A stretch of DNA of 64,000 nucleotides from Rhynchopus sp. YZ270_cl-10 (taxonomy: Eukaryota; Euglenozoa; Diplonemea; Diplonemida; Diplonemidae): positions 930,001 through 994,000 of the forward strand of contig OZ037848.1 in NCBI GenBank assembly GCA_964035575.1. Reading direction: 5' to 3'. The stretch's first letter is position 1, and each line of letters begins with the position of its first letter. The translations under genes and the position numbers were made by a program. Under the pieces are notes generated by a model. It was given only the letters and a program-made list of their open reading frames with translations. It ran no database searches and was not told where the DNA came from. Below are positions 30,829-42,300 of this stretch, piece by piece.

Positions 30829-33800
30829 TCACAGCTCGCGAAGAGTAGGCGGCACATCACCTCTGTCAGCTCCTCTCCCATTTATTGCTTCCAGCTCTAC
30901 ACGGAACCCATCAGCCTCCCTTCGCATCTTCGCGAGCTCAACGTCGTCGTTCTTCCCTCTCGACAGCCGGGTGGTGTTGCCTTCTTCTCCTCCTCCTCTT
31001 CCCCCTCTTCCTCCCCTCCTGTCATCCCTTCTCCTGGGTCGATCCGGTGTCGCAGTTACGTTGCTCCTCTCTCTCTCTGCGTCTATGAGAAGTGCCTGCT
31101 GGCGTGCAGCTGGCCCCAGCGCAGTAGGTAGGGTGTTTGCTCTGGTCGGGAGGGTGAGAGATGCATGGGTTGTCTTGCTTCTGCGCGGGCGGGTGGTGGG
31201 TGCCTGAGGGGTAGGTGCAATGTGGCGGACACCACCTGACTGTCCCCGCCTCAGATGGTCCTTATCTGCCTCGAGGATGTTGATCTTGCGCTGCGCCTGG
31301 CGTAGCTGTTCGGTCAAGTCCCCGCATTCCCGCTTCTTCGTATTGAACTTCTTGTCAAGGTCGGCAAGAGAGAGACGCAGAGGCCCTATCATGCTGCAGT
31401 CGACTGTGAGGGGAGAAAAGGGAGGAGGAGGAGGAGGAGGGTGGTGAAAGAAAAACAATTTGACTTTGAAATACAAAAGTCTTCTCATGAACAAATGCAC
31501 CTTTGGTACATGAAAGGTGTACTGTGGGGGTCCCTGCAACCAATGCTTATCCTAACTCATTTTGAGGTTTGGATCTGATATGAATAATTCTACGAGAAAA
31601 ATGCAAAGAAAGAAAAAAAATTAACCAAACTTTTGAGAAACAGACGCCAATGAGACCTAGAGTCTCTCTTCTTACTTGTGTGCTACAGACAAACATGACA
31701 ACGCTAACCACGACTGCCACGGCAGAGCGGGGTCCCAAACGGTTCACTGGGGGGGATCCACATAGATACAGAAAACAAAAAATACGAAAGCAAGGAAGAA
31801 AACCAGTAAAAAAAAAAAAAAAATTCAAAATTTCCATACGTTCCTCCCTCTGGCTCTGTACAAGACGTTTCGCGTTCTGCAGCTCTGGTCTGAGTACGTC
31901 GTTTTCATCCTTCAGGTGCTGCGCCGCTTCGAGGTCTGCCTGGTGCTGTGCCTCTAGGTCCGCCACATGCTTCGCTCCGAGCGCTACAAGCTGTGCTGCG
32001 TGCGCCTCCGCCGCCTCTTGCATGCGTGACTGCAGTACTGTGTTCTTTTCTACGACCTCTGCCATTGCCTTGTCGTGCGCCTCACGCAACACATCCTTCT
32101 GCTCCTCTGCAGCCGCTTTCTCTGCTGCCACCCGCCCCTCCGCCTCTTGCAACGCACGCTCCATCTTTGCCACCTCAGTATCATACATATTCTTGAGCAC
32201 TTCCTTCTCCCCAGCATGCTTCCTCTCTGTCTCTGCCAAAGCTGTCCTCCCCTCTTCTCCCTTGACCTGCAAGGCCTCCTCCAGAGCAGTGTATTGGTCT
32301 CTGAGCAGACGCAGGTTTGTCTCGCCAAGGGCGATCTGGTGTGCAGAGGAGGTGGCTGCGGAGACGCGTTCGGTTTCCTTCTGTTGAAGTGTGTTTTTGA
32401 GTGCGGTGATCTCAGAGGTGGCAGCGGAGAGTGCTGTGCTGTGCGCGAGGATAGTGTCGTTGAGGGTGGTGTTGGTGTTTGTGAGGGAGGTTTGGGTTTC
32501 GCTGTGCGATGCTTTCTCTGCGGTGAGGGTGTTGCGGATGAGCTGGGTCTCGGTCTGTGCATCATGGAGTTGGGTGGCGGTGCGGTCCGCAGCGAGCGTG
32601 GCAGCCTTCTCAGCTGTGGCAGCCTTCTCCTTGGTGTCCGCCAGCAGGCGCTCCACAGCGGCCTTCTCCTCCTGCACAGTGTCCAGCACAGCGTTGTGTG
32701 CGTACAGTGCGTCAGACGCTGTGTGCTGTGCGGTGCGCAGCTCCTCTTGCAGGCGGCGGGTGTCTCCACGCAGCTGCTCGGCTGCCTCGCGTGCAGCCTC
32801 CCCCTCTGCCACTGCTGCACGCAGCTTGTCCTCCAGTGCGCTGTGTGCCGCAGCTGTCTCAGCCTGGAGGTGGGTCAGCTGTGTGGCATGCTCCTCTTTT
32901 GTGGTGGCGATCTGTGTGACGTGTTTGTCGACCTCACCCTTCATGGCTTCCAGATCTTGTTTTGTGGTTGTGATCTCTGCCACGTGTTTCTCCACTTCAC
33001 CCTTCATGGCGCTGAGCTCAGATGCGTGCTCTTCTTTCACTGTGTGGATGTGTGAGATGTGCTTCTCCACTTCACCCTTCTTGGCCTCGATCTCAGATGC
33101 ATGCTCTTCTTTCGCTGTGTTGATCTGTGTGACGTGTTTGTCGATCTCGCCCTTCATGGCCTCGAGCTCAGATGCATGTTCTTGTTTTGTGGTTGTGATC
33201 TCTGCCACGTGTTTGTCCACTTCACCCTTCATGGCCTCGATCTCAGATGCGTGCTCTTCTTTCACTGTGTTGATGTGTGAGATGTGCTTTTCCACTTCAC
33301 CCTTCATGGCTTCCAGCTCTTGTTTTGTGGTTGTGATCTCTGCCACATGCTTCTCCACTTCACCCTTCTTGGCCTCCAGCTCAGATGCATGCTCTTCTTT
33401 CGCTGTGTTGATCTGTGTGACGTGTTTGTCGATCTCACCCTTCATGGCCTCGAGCTCAGATGCATGTTCTTGTTTTGTGGTTGTGATCTCTGCCACGTGT
33501 TTCTCCAGTTCACCCTTCATAACCTCCAGCTCAGATGCGTGCTCTTCTTTCACTGTGTGGATGTGTGAGATGTGCTTTTCCACTTCACCCTTCATGGCTT
33601 CCAGCTCTTGCTTTGTGGCTGTGATCTCTGCCACATGCTTCTCCACTTCACCCTTCTTGGCCTCCAGCTCAGATGCGTGCTCTTCTTTCGCTGTGGCGAT
33701 CTGTGTGACGTGTTTGTCGACCTCACCCTTCATGGCCTCGAGCTCAGACGCGTGCTGTGCCTTCAGCTCCTCCGCTGCTGCCAGCTTTGCTACTTCCTCT

Positions 33801-36800
33801 GCGTGGCGCTGTTCTGCTTCTGCGAGACGTGCTGCAAAGGCTTGCTCTGCCTGCTTCAGCTCTGCATCTGCCTGCGCACGCTCCCCTCCCAACAGCTCCT
33901 CATGCCCCGCAACCGTGCTGTCAAGCGTCCTTCTGTGCAGCTCCACCGCCTCCTTCAGCCCATCGCACTCTTGCTGCACCCCTGCAAGCTTCACACCCGC
34001 TTCTGCACGCACCCCAACCAACACCTCCCCATGACCAGCCTCCAACTCCATGACCCGCATCTGATGTGACAACGTTGTGTGGTCAAGCACCTTCCTACCG
34101 GACAGCGCTGAGAGCGACGCAGCCATCTCCGTCTCCAGCGCGGTGCGGGCAAAGCTCTCTGACATTGCAGTTTCCTCCAGAAGACGGGAGAACATGGTAG
34201 TACGTTCATGTTGTCTTGCTTCGCGTTGGGTGTCCATACGGGAGGTCAGATCTGCACGGAGTGAGGAAAGGGATGCGGTGTGGTGCTCGGAGTTCCAATC
34301 CAGACGCCATGCTGCGGATTCTACAGTATCGTCGATGCCACAGAGACGAGAGAACTCCTTTTGTAGCAGCTCTAAGGCATTACGCAGGCCGTTACGCTCC
34401 TCCTCTGCACGTTCGAGAATGCCGTTCGCGGTGCGCAATGCACGGGACTCACGGTGCATCGCGGCCAGCTCCTGCTCATAACGGTGCTTCTGCATTTCTT
34501 CATCACATCGCGCTTCTTGCGCACGGAAGGCCTCTTGTTGCAGTTCCTCACACCGCTCATCCTTTTCCTTCAACGACGCCTGAGCCAATTCACACGCCTT
34601 CACCAATTGATCCTGCTGGCTATCCCTTTCTTCAGTCAACTCTACAACCTGCCTCTCCAACTCAACAATGGAAGCAGTCATATCCTCTGTAGCAATACGG
34701 TTTGTTTCAACAGACTTTTGGTTTTCGCGGAGATTTTCCATCTCCTCTTGGAGAGAGGCGAGCGTGGATAGTGCAGTGTGCAGCTCAGTGGTTTTGCTGG
34801 AAAGTGCGGTGTTTCTTTGTTCCACCTCTGTGAGGGCCGTGTTGAGGCGGGTTTGCAGTGTGTCATGCTTGGAGCTCAGTTCTTCGTGTCGTGCGGTGGT
34901 GTCTTCGTCAAGAGAGGTGTACCGTTTCTGGAGGAGTTCGAGGGCAGCATTACATTGTTGTGCTGTGCTGTCTGCTTGAAGTGTTTTTGCTGACATAGCC
35001 TCCTGAGTTGCAAGCAGTTCGTCCGCAATCCCGCTCATCTCACTCAACTCTGTACGACACTTCTTCAACTCCTTCGATTTAGTTTGTATCAGAAGTTCCG
35101 CCGCATCTGCCCTTGATTCTGCTTCCATCACCATAACCCTCGCATCACTCAACTCTACCTCCAAATGAGCAAGTCTTTCTTGTAAAGAGGTGGAAAAATT
35201 TATTTCAGATTTTGCCATTTCTGCGCGCAATCTTTCCAACTCGTCTTGAATAGAGACCACTTTCTGTTGAGCGGCGTGAAGCCCCGCTTCGGACTCATGT
35301 TTCTCTTGCCCTGCGACTGCAATTTGCTCCTTCAAAGCCGCGATTTCTCTTTCAAATGCAATCGCAGAATCTGCAGCAGACTTCTTGAGTTCTTCGAAGG
35401 CTGTGGTCTGGTCAGCAGAAAGCCTCTCCGGCATGATACTAACTGCAGTATCAAAACACACCTTCTTCCGAGGAGAATTGTCAACAAACGCTGCTGTAGA
35501 GGTCCGCTTGCGTGGTACTGTTGGAGAGAGAATTTGCGCAGAGCGGGTTGGTTTGCTTTGAGGAGAGCCCCAGAGGGAAGCAGCTCCGGAGAGGGCACCT
35601 CCAACACAGAGGGTTTGGCGGCGTTTTGTGGATGTGGTGGAGGTTGTGTTTTTCTTGAAGAGGGCGGACTCTGCGGCACGCCTCTTTTGGCGTTCGCTTT
35701 CGAGTTGTTGTTCGATTTCAGAGGCACGGCGTTCGTGTTCTTCCATTAGCTCCATGAGGTTGGCTACCTCCGACCGATGCTGTTCTCTTGCCTCCTGTGT
35801 TTGCGCTGCTGCCAGCGCTTCAACAGTGCGACGAAGCTCTGGAGGAATCTCCGCAATGCTCAACACCCTCTTTTGCGCCGCATTCTTGACCTTCGCTGCC
35901 TCCTGAGCAAACCGCAAAGTGCTCATGGTCTCATCATACTGCGAGCTTGCAGGGGTAACACAACAGACAATCGCTGTTTTAGTATTGCCTCCAAGAGAGG
36001 TCCGAAGCAAACGAGTCAATTTCGAATCTCTAAAAGGAACGTGAGACCCAACCCCAGCCTTCCCAGAGAGGGTGTGGATGACTCTGACCAACGCGGAAAG
36101 GGATTTGTTGATGTTGCTCCCTTCTGCTGCGCGGGTCCCTGAAGCGCCGGTTTTTTTGATATTTTCTGCGCCTGCTAGGTCCACCATATGTAACAGACAT
36201 TGCGTTGCTTGGCCTTGTTTTGGGATACGGTCGATTTTGATGCGGAAGATGGTGTGGGAACGGCTGCTTTGTTCGTTCATGTCGTGTTTTCCGACCTGGC
36301 GGCGGGACATAGCCTTGGCAATTTCAGCAGACGCATCTTCAGCAGAGGAGACAACCGTCGGCTTCACCTTCACATTCCCTGCACTCAAGGAAGGCTCGCC
36401 TTTCCCTTTCACCTCATTGATGCTCAACTCTGCCCCGGTGCCCAAATCTCTCAGCTTTTCATTGTAAACCTCCAAGGAGAGCACGCTGATGATGTACGAC
36501 GAATCAACGTCCTTCTGCACTTCGTCCCACATATACGCAAGGGAGAGCTGAATAATGCCTTGTTCAGTGGGGCTCCCCATCATGGTGTGTGTCTTCCCTG
36601 AAGAGGTTTGTCCATACGCGAAGACGGTGCCGCTATAACCTTCAAGAGCATGACGGACAATGCCTTTGGCTGTTCCTTCAAAGACGGCCTGTGTGTTCTG
36701 CGCATCGGAAAAGACTTGGTTGACACGGAACCCGGTCTGGTCCTTGCTTGGTAGGCTGCATTGGAGAGTGTCCGCCCCAAGACTCCAGGAGGCTTGTGCT

Positions 36801-36880
36801 TTCTCGTCCTTCTCTTTGCGGTTCAGCGGGCGCACCCTGACATAAACAGGAATATGTGTCTTGGCTTCTTTTTGTGCCAT
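30829..36880 (-). CDS. Kinesin with N-terminal motor and long coiled coil (kinesin-7-like)
   Basis: Two exons, 36880-31840 and 31403-30829, join in phase 1 (donor GTATGG, acceptor CCCTCACAG) to give 1871 residues; the frame simply run past the donor gives a spurious hydrophobic tail. The motor occupies about 1-340: P-loop GQTSSGKT (90-97), switch I NEQSSRSH (202-209), switch II DLAGAE (234-239). All look functional, so it should hydrolyse ATP and move on microtubules. A neck and about 1400 residues of coiled coil follow, including 12 near-identical units of 22-25 residues (HASELEAMKGEVDKHVTQI type). The last exon adds an acidic/basic coiled coil (LADLDKKFNTKKRECGDL) and an Arg-rich tail with RPRRRDDRRGGRGGRGG. 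Motor position and great length resemble CENP-E (kinesin-7), a chromosome or cargo motor; the subfamily is inference. An acceptor-like CCCCCACAG ends 2 nt before the ATG. Confidence 0.92.
31404..31839 (-). other. Kinesin intron
   Basis: A 436 nt phase-1 intron, GTATGG...CTCACAG. It contains a family 1 copy (31459-31583) and a family 2 relative (31648-31680), both antisense to the gene. Confidence 0.8.
31459..31583 (+). repeat. Family 1 copy 6, in the kinesin intron
   Basis: TTTGACTTTGAAATACAAAA, CATGAACAAATGCACCTTTG, GTGTACTGTGG and GGATCTGATATGA in order. More diverged than copies 5 and 8. Confidence 0.75.
32890..33770 (-). repeat. Coding tandem repeat in the kinesin stalk
   Basis: Twelve 75 bp or 66 bp units encoding 25 or 22 residues each. 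25 equals one hendecad plus two heptads and 22 equals two hendecads, so the repeat keeps a coiled coil while shifting its twist. Units are close to identical, which suggests recent expansion. Confidence 0.85.
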
Positions 36881-37158
36881 TTCTGTGGGGGAGGGTAGGG
36901 AAAAGGTGAAAAGGGTTGCAAGATAAAGGCATTATCGATTAGAAAGAGAAAAAGACGTTTTTTTTTGTTGGTAGCTTGTTTGAGGGGTTGCATAAGAGTT
37001 GTGGGAGGGGGGTAAGGAAGGGGGTATGAGGGCACAAAAAAAAGGGGGGGAGAAAAAGTATTGGCCCCCTCCCAGTATAATATTCACATATCCCTAATAT
37101 GTTACGCGTATTATTCACGTTTTTTTTGTTTTTGTTTTTTTGTTTTTTGAAACTTGGT

Positions 37159-37193
37159 CGTATATTAGTGTACACCCGAGGATGAGCTACACT
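37159..37193 (+). repeat. Family 3 copy
   Basis: GTATATTAGTGTACACCCGA and GGATGAGCTACACT; third clear copy of the family. Confidence 0.6.
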
Positions 37194-37712
37194 GTACTAA
37201 ACGTTTTTAAGTTTGTAATATTCACGTGAACGTTATATCAGGGGGGGAGGGGTTGAAGATGAACCTAATCCTCGCATATTTGAGGCTCTTAGATATCTTG
37301 GAAAAAGAATAAAATCAATTTTGTATGCTTTCCATTCAAAGAAGAGAAAGCACCACAAGGACGTTCAAAAACTATACATCCCAAATACAAATAAAAAAAG
37401 AGTACTAAAATGCAGCTCGGTCGTGCTCATGCAAAGGGGGAAAAAAAAAAAGAGAAGCTGAAAGTGCAAACAAATGCCTCTAGGCAGGCACTGACACTCG
37501 TGGGTTTAAAAAAACAAATCGAGAATATTTTTCTTTTCGATTTTCGAGGCAACAGTCTCCGGAGAGACTGTTGTCTCGAAAAAAGGGAAAATAAAAAAGT
37601 GAATTTGATACCGTGCGGGCACCTCGATGGGGTGGGATGCAGACCGGGATAAAACTAACCTTTTGAAAGATGAATCTAAGCCGTTTGTGCTTAAGTCACA
37701 CCCAAAACAAAT

Positions 37713-37772
37713 GGTGACTTGAAATACAAAGCCCTCTCGTGAACAGTATACCTTTTGGTGCGTGAAATAAAA
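37713..37772 (+). repeat. Family 1 copy 7
   Basis: GTGACTTGAAATACAAAGCC, CTCTCGTGAACAGTATACC and TTTTGGTGCGTGA; the 3' half is lost. Confidence 0.75.
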
Positions 37773-38174
37773 TACAGCGTGCACTTTCTCACAAAATGTG
37801 CAAAACAAAAAAAAAATCACATTTTCATTTTTCACGGATAAAAAAAAAGGGGTGGGGGAGAGACAACTGCAAAATTGGGTCGACTGTCTTGGTATAGTAA
37901 ATACCTCGTTTCTTTCAAATCTTATGTTACTTTGTTTTGTTTTGTACTTTTTTTTTTGTTTTTTTGTTGCTTTTTGTTGTTGTTTTTTTTCCCCCTTAAT
38001 TCGAGCGGTATAGCCACTCTCTCTATTGTGCGGTATTTTTTCCTTTGCTTTTTTTTCTTTTTTTTGCTTTTTCAGGGGTTCCTGCAGGATTCGGGTTTTT
38101 TGGGCTCACAGGGGTACCAAAAGAAGAAAAAACTACTCCCCCAAACAAAAAATAAAAAAAAAATCTCCCTGGGG

Positions 38175-38995
38175 CAGGGTTCTATACAGCATTCCGCCCA
38201 CGAGGGGCTGGCTCGGTCAGAATCGGTTTGACTCGGTCAGCCCAAAAAAAAAATTTCCCCCCTCCACAGGGAATTATATAGGTTTTGGGGTTTTTCGCTG
38301 AAACTCGGTCGAGCCCGGGTCCCCAACCTAGCTCAAGTTGGGGGCCTCCGGCGGAATGTGAGAATTCCTCGGTTATCCAACTGCGGAGTTCGGCACTTCA
38401 TTGAAGCAATTCGTGCACCAGGCACAAGTGGTACACGAATTGTCTGTAGCCTCAGTACATTTATAACAAAGAAAGGGCGGTCACGGCACCCAAAGCGAAG
38501 CCACGGTACGCAACATTTCTAAAAAAAAGTTGACACAAAACGGCACTGTCGCTGGTAATTGTGGTCAGCTTCCGTAATTTTACTCCCCTGTTTTTCTAAA
38601 ACGAAAGTTTCTGGCGAAGCCACGGTACGCAACATTTCTAAAAATTGCGCTTAAAATTGCACATTTTTACTGCAAAAGTATATCATGGGAAGGGTGGGTT
38701 GCAATCTTGCGCCGCAGGCGCACGGTATGCTACTTTTATTATTTCGCCATGCTGCATGCTTCCTTTTCCTTCGGCGTTTGACCAATTGAGTCGCGTTCTG
38801 GCTGTGACGGGGTCACTTTGTTCATGAGGCCATTTCTGGTCACTCTCAGAGGCTCGTGGGAGGTACCAAAATTTCCACCCCAAGATTTGGAAAAAAAATC
38901 TGAGATTTATAAAAAAAAAAAAAAAAAAACGGCTGACCGAGTCAACGTCTGACTCGGTCAGACCGACCGAGTGACCGGGCCTATATAGAACCCTG
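38175..38995. mobile_element. hAT-like MITE with GACTCGGTCAG subterminal repeats
   Basis: An 821 bp element with 12 bp inverted ends CAGGGTTCTATA/TATAGAACCCTG and CTGGGG directly repeated on both sides (38169-38174 and 38996-39001). GACTCGGTCAG and variants occur two to four times near each end. The ends fit hAT, but only 6 bp of duplication can be read, not the usual 8. The interior shares about 150 bp with the MITE at 17577-18112. No coding capacity. Confidence 0.7.
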
Positions 38996-39391
38996 CTGGG
39001 GAGAAGCAAGTCAATGAGAAGCTCCTTTTTTGCTTGACAAACCGGGGCGGCTTTTGTTGGGGCTACGGTCTTCAAAGCTACCTCGACCGCTTCATGCTGC
39101 GACGTTTCTGTGGTTTTCTGGGCTGCTTCTCTCCTTTGTGAGCACGGACACAGTGCAACAATCTCCTTTTTCTTCTCATATACAGTACAAGTCCTCTTCC
39201 ATGACAGACCCCGAGGGCTCTGTCTACATTACATAATACCTCCCCCAAAGGACTTCATATAGAACTACAACCTCAATCCCTGACGATTGAGACAACTTAA
39301 AGGAAAATCCTGAAAGTCTTTTTTTTTTTTTTTTTGTTTTTTTTTGTCCGATTCATAGCTAGTTTGTGAATTCTAAGGTCGTATGGTTTTT
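38996..39391. other. Intergenic, 3' side of the EF-hand gene
   Basis: Contains a T run of about 27 bases broken once (about 39319-39347). Nothing else is recognised. Confidence 0.45.
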
Positions 39392-42300
39392 TTATGTTCT
39401 TTTGTTATTGAGTCTGATGGAGCTTGCCTTACGCATGATCGCAGTGAAGCCTTCTCTGAGAGAGTCGTTACGGGGGCCGAGGTGTTGGTTGGATTCGTCA
39501 CTGTCGGAGTCGTCGCCATCTGGGCTGATACCGAGTAGGATGTTCCACAGCATTTCACCAGGGCTGCCCCCGGGGAAGGTCTTCTGCTCAATCGCCTTAA
39601 GCATCGAATCAACGAAGAAAAGCCCATCCTTAGACTTCAAGCACGACGCACCCTTCACACCCTTAATATACTCAATCGCCTCCAACAGCACAGAATACTT
39701 CGCCTGGTAATCATCATCCGAACACCTCTCAAGCATTTCCACACGCCGTTCACACTCTTTACGGTGTTTTCCATCTTCCCCACGCATTCTAGTCCCCTTT
39801 GCAATCTTCTTAAGCACATTGTCTCCTGGAACTGGGTCCATCAAAGAGAAATTTCCGGTTGTTGTGAGGGAGGCGATGAAGTAGGGGCTGTATGCGTCGA
39901 TTCCACGCAGTTCCTTGAGGGTTTCCTTGAGTTCTTGGAGGTGAGAGTATCCGTCCAGCTGTTCGCCGTCAATAGGAGATTCTGAGGTGATCGCGCGAAT
40001 CTTTTTCGCCATGTTGGTGAGGTGGTTACTGAAGAAGGGGTTCCCGATGCGGAGCTTCTCCTTGAGCGATTTGAGGAAGAAGTGCGACCAGGTTCTGATG
40101 TCCTCGAGCTGCTGTTCTCCTTTGGTTCCCCATTCGTAGCCGACGCCGTTTTCGACACCGCCGAGAGAGGCGAAGGTGGACTTTGCGTCGAGGATGTAGT
40201 AGTCGACAATCTCTGCCATTTTGGCAACAGGGTTGCGGACCTTGAGGTGTTGCTTGAAGGACTTCAGCATGCCTGCAGAGAAGGAGGGGATCATGATGTT
40301 CGTGATCTGTGTGTTCGACAGCAGTGCAGACTCAATGATTTTAGGGTTGTAAGAAGCGTTGAACTGCGCGTTGGCGCCCCAGGTCAGCATCTCCAGCCAG
40401 CTCTCGTCGTCCTCCATCACCTTCTGAAACTGCTTGTGCAGGTCACCCCCAATGCCAAGTGCAAGACTGAACTCCCCAACAACATCCTGAATGTACTCCT
40501 CCAGGTCCTTCTCCACTACGCTTTCGAGTTTCTGTGATGGGGGGTTGGGATGTGTGGGAGTGGTGTAGAAGAATGGGGTAAGTTGGGGGAAAAAATGTGG
40601 TTGAGTTGATAGACAGGAGCGTATTCTACTATTGCTTTTTGGTTTTGAGGGATATGGAAAGTTTATGGGGAGTTTGTGTGGTGGGTTTCGTGAACACCAC
40701 ACTCATTGTGTAAGTTGAAAAAAAACAAGAATAATGCGGGAATGAAATGGTTGCTGAGTAAAGCAGAACATAAGAGTGGCTTGGTTCATGTACCTACCCC
40801 TTTTTCACCTGGTACCAATGTGTATTTATTATTGTAAAGTTGCACAGAGAGAAGAGAACATACTGCCTTGATCTCCTCGTGGAAGAGGTTTGACACAAAC
40901 ACCAGCACACTGATGATCATCTCATCGTCAGTCACTTCGAACTTCACGAACGGCATCAAATCGTATGCGTCATTGATACTGTAGGGTAGAGAGGTTGTTG
41001 TGTCAGCAGTTTATTTCGTAAGCGAGACACATGTGAATTTGAAAACTCAAAGGTGGATACAAGGCACCGTGCCACCTTCTACTAAAAAGATGTCCCAAGT
41101 GGTGTAGACTTGAAATACAAAGCCCTCTCGTGACAGTGTACCTTGGTGCATGACCGAGTGTACTGGGGTGGACCCCTCCCAACCATGCAGTCCGACGTCC
41201 ATTTCGTGGTTTACATCTGATATAAAAAGGTGTAGTGTGAATCATACTCACAGACAAGCTGCAGGTACCCCATCATCTCGTACTCGGGGGAGTCCTCATC
41301 AAGGGTGGGAGACCCAGGCTCGGCTGCTTCAACACCCTCCTCGTTCCGTTCCACCTTCATGTGCTTGCCCTGTTTGCAGTGTGGTGTGGGATGGTGTCGT
41401 GTGGTCTGGGCAGCAAAGTGCCATGAAACTCAGTTCTTCAGAAAATAAATTTTGACAACAAAAAAAGCATAGCTCGCTTGATATCAAAGAAGGAAACCTT
41501 GAAAAGAGGAGGAAGGTCCACGTATCATAATCATTCTTGAATTCTCAAAGAATAAAAGACGTTTACCATGCTTAACACATACCAGCTTGAGACAAAGCTC
41601 ACGGAACTTCTTCATACTCTCGTATGACCACCACTCCTCTTCCTCGTCTGTGTCCAGCTTGATCCCGACACTTTGGAACGCAACGTCTGCACGTGTGTTC
41701 TCCTCCGGCAGGCCTTCTTCGGCGATGCATTTCGCAAGCTGCTTGTGGTGCTCCTTCTTCAGCATCTCGACGAGGTTCTGAGCTGCCTGCTTCTTTCCCT
41801 TTGCAATGCCGAAGCGTGTCTGTGCGACACCAATGTGGTCTTGCTTGGCTGCCCTGTAGGAAAGCCAGAGGTCGGACGCGATTGCCTGGGGGTTGCAGAG
41901 GTAGTTACCAAGATCGTCGACCTGGACAAGCTTTGTGGTTTGTTTCTTGAATTCTGCGGATGTGCCGGGGGTGAGGATGACCTTTGCCCCGGTAGAGGTT
42001 TTGTCGTTGAACTCGCCGAAGTCGATGCTTTTTTGTATTTTCACTTTCTGTTCACGCACGACACGGCCGCTCTCACGGAGTGCATGGAGGTTTGTCGAGG
42101 ACCCGAACGTAGGGTCAGTTGCGTTAAGGCGTCCACGAAGCTGGGCCAGCGCAGCGCCACGGTATCGACTTCTGCTGATGTCGCTGCCCCACCACCCGAG
42201 GAATTCGTCAAAGCTGATAGCACCGTCTCCGTTTGCGTCCAGCTCCTTGTGTGCTTGGAGCAGCTCGACGCCACCCAAAGGGACACCCAGGCCCATGATA

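Larger units (their letters stand above)
36881..38174. other. Intergenic with short repeats
   Basis: The kinesin leader and an acceptor-like site lie at 36883-36885. Beyond are a family 3 copy (37159-37193), two family 2 copies (37257-37291, 37669-37699), a family-7-like block (37403-37440), a short perfect hairpin around TCTCCGGAGAGA (37555) and family 1 copy 7 (37713-37772). No coding-like frame is seen. Confidence 0.5.

Noticed and set aside
29662-31207. Long ORFs on both strands across the CCTGGGTA minisatellite
   Set aside because: The unit lacks stops on both strands; the predicted proteins are pure repeats that run into unrelated DNA.
32391-34034. 547-codon plus-strand ORF
   Set aside because: Antisense shadow of the kinesin coiled-coil repeats; its Ser/Cys/Phe-rich periodic sequence follows from the repeat on the coding strand.
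41484-41582. C-terminal extension of the EF-hand ORF beyond the first exon
   Set aside because: The frame crosses a clear GTATGT donor, and the phase-matched downstream exons continue the protein, so the extension is intron sequence.
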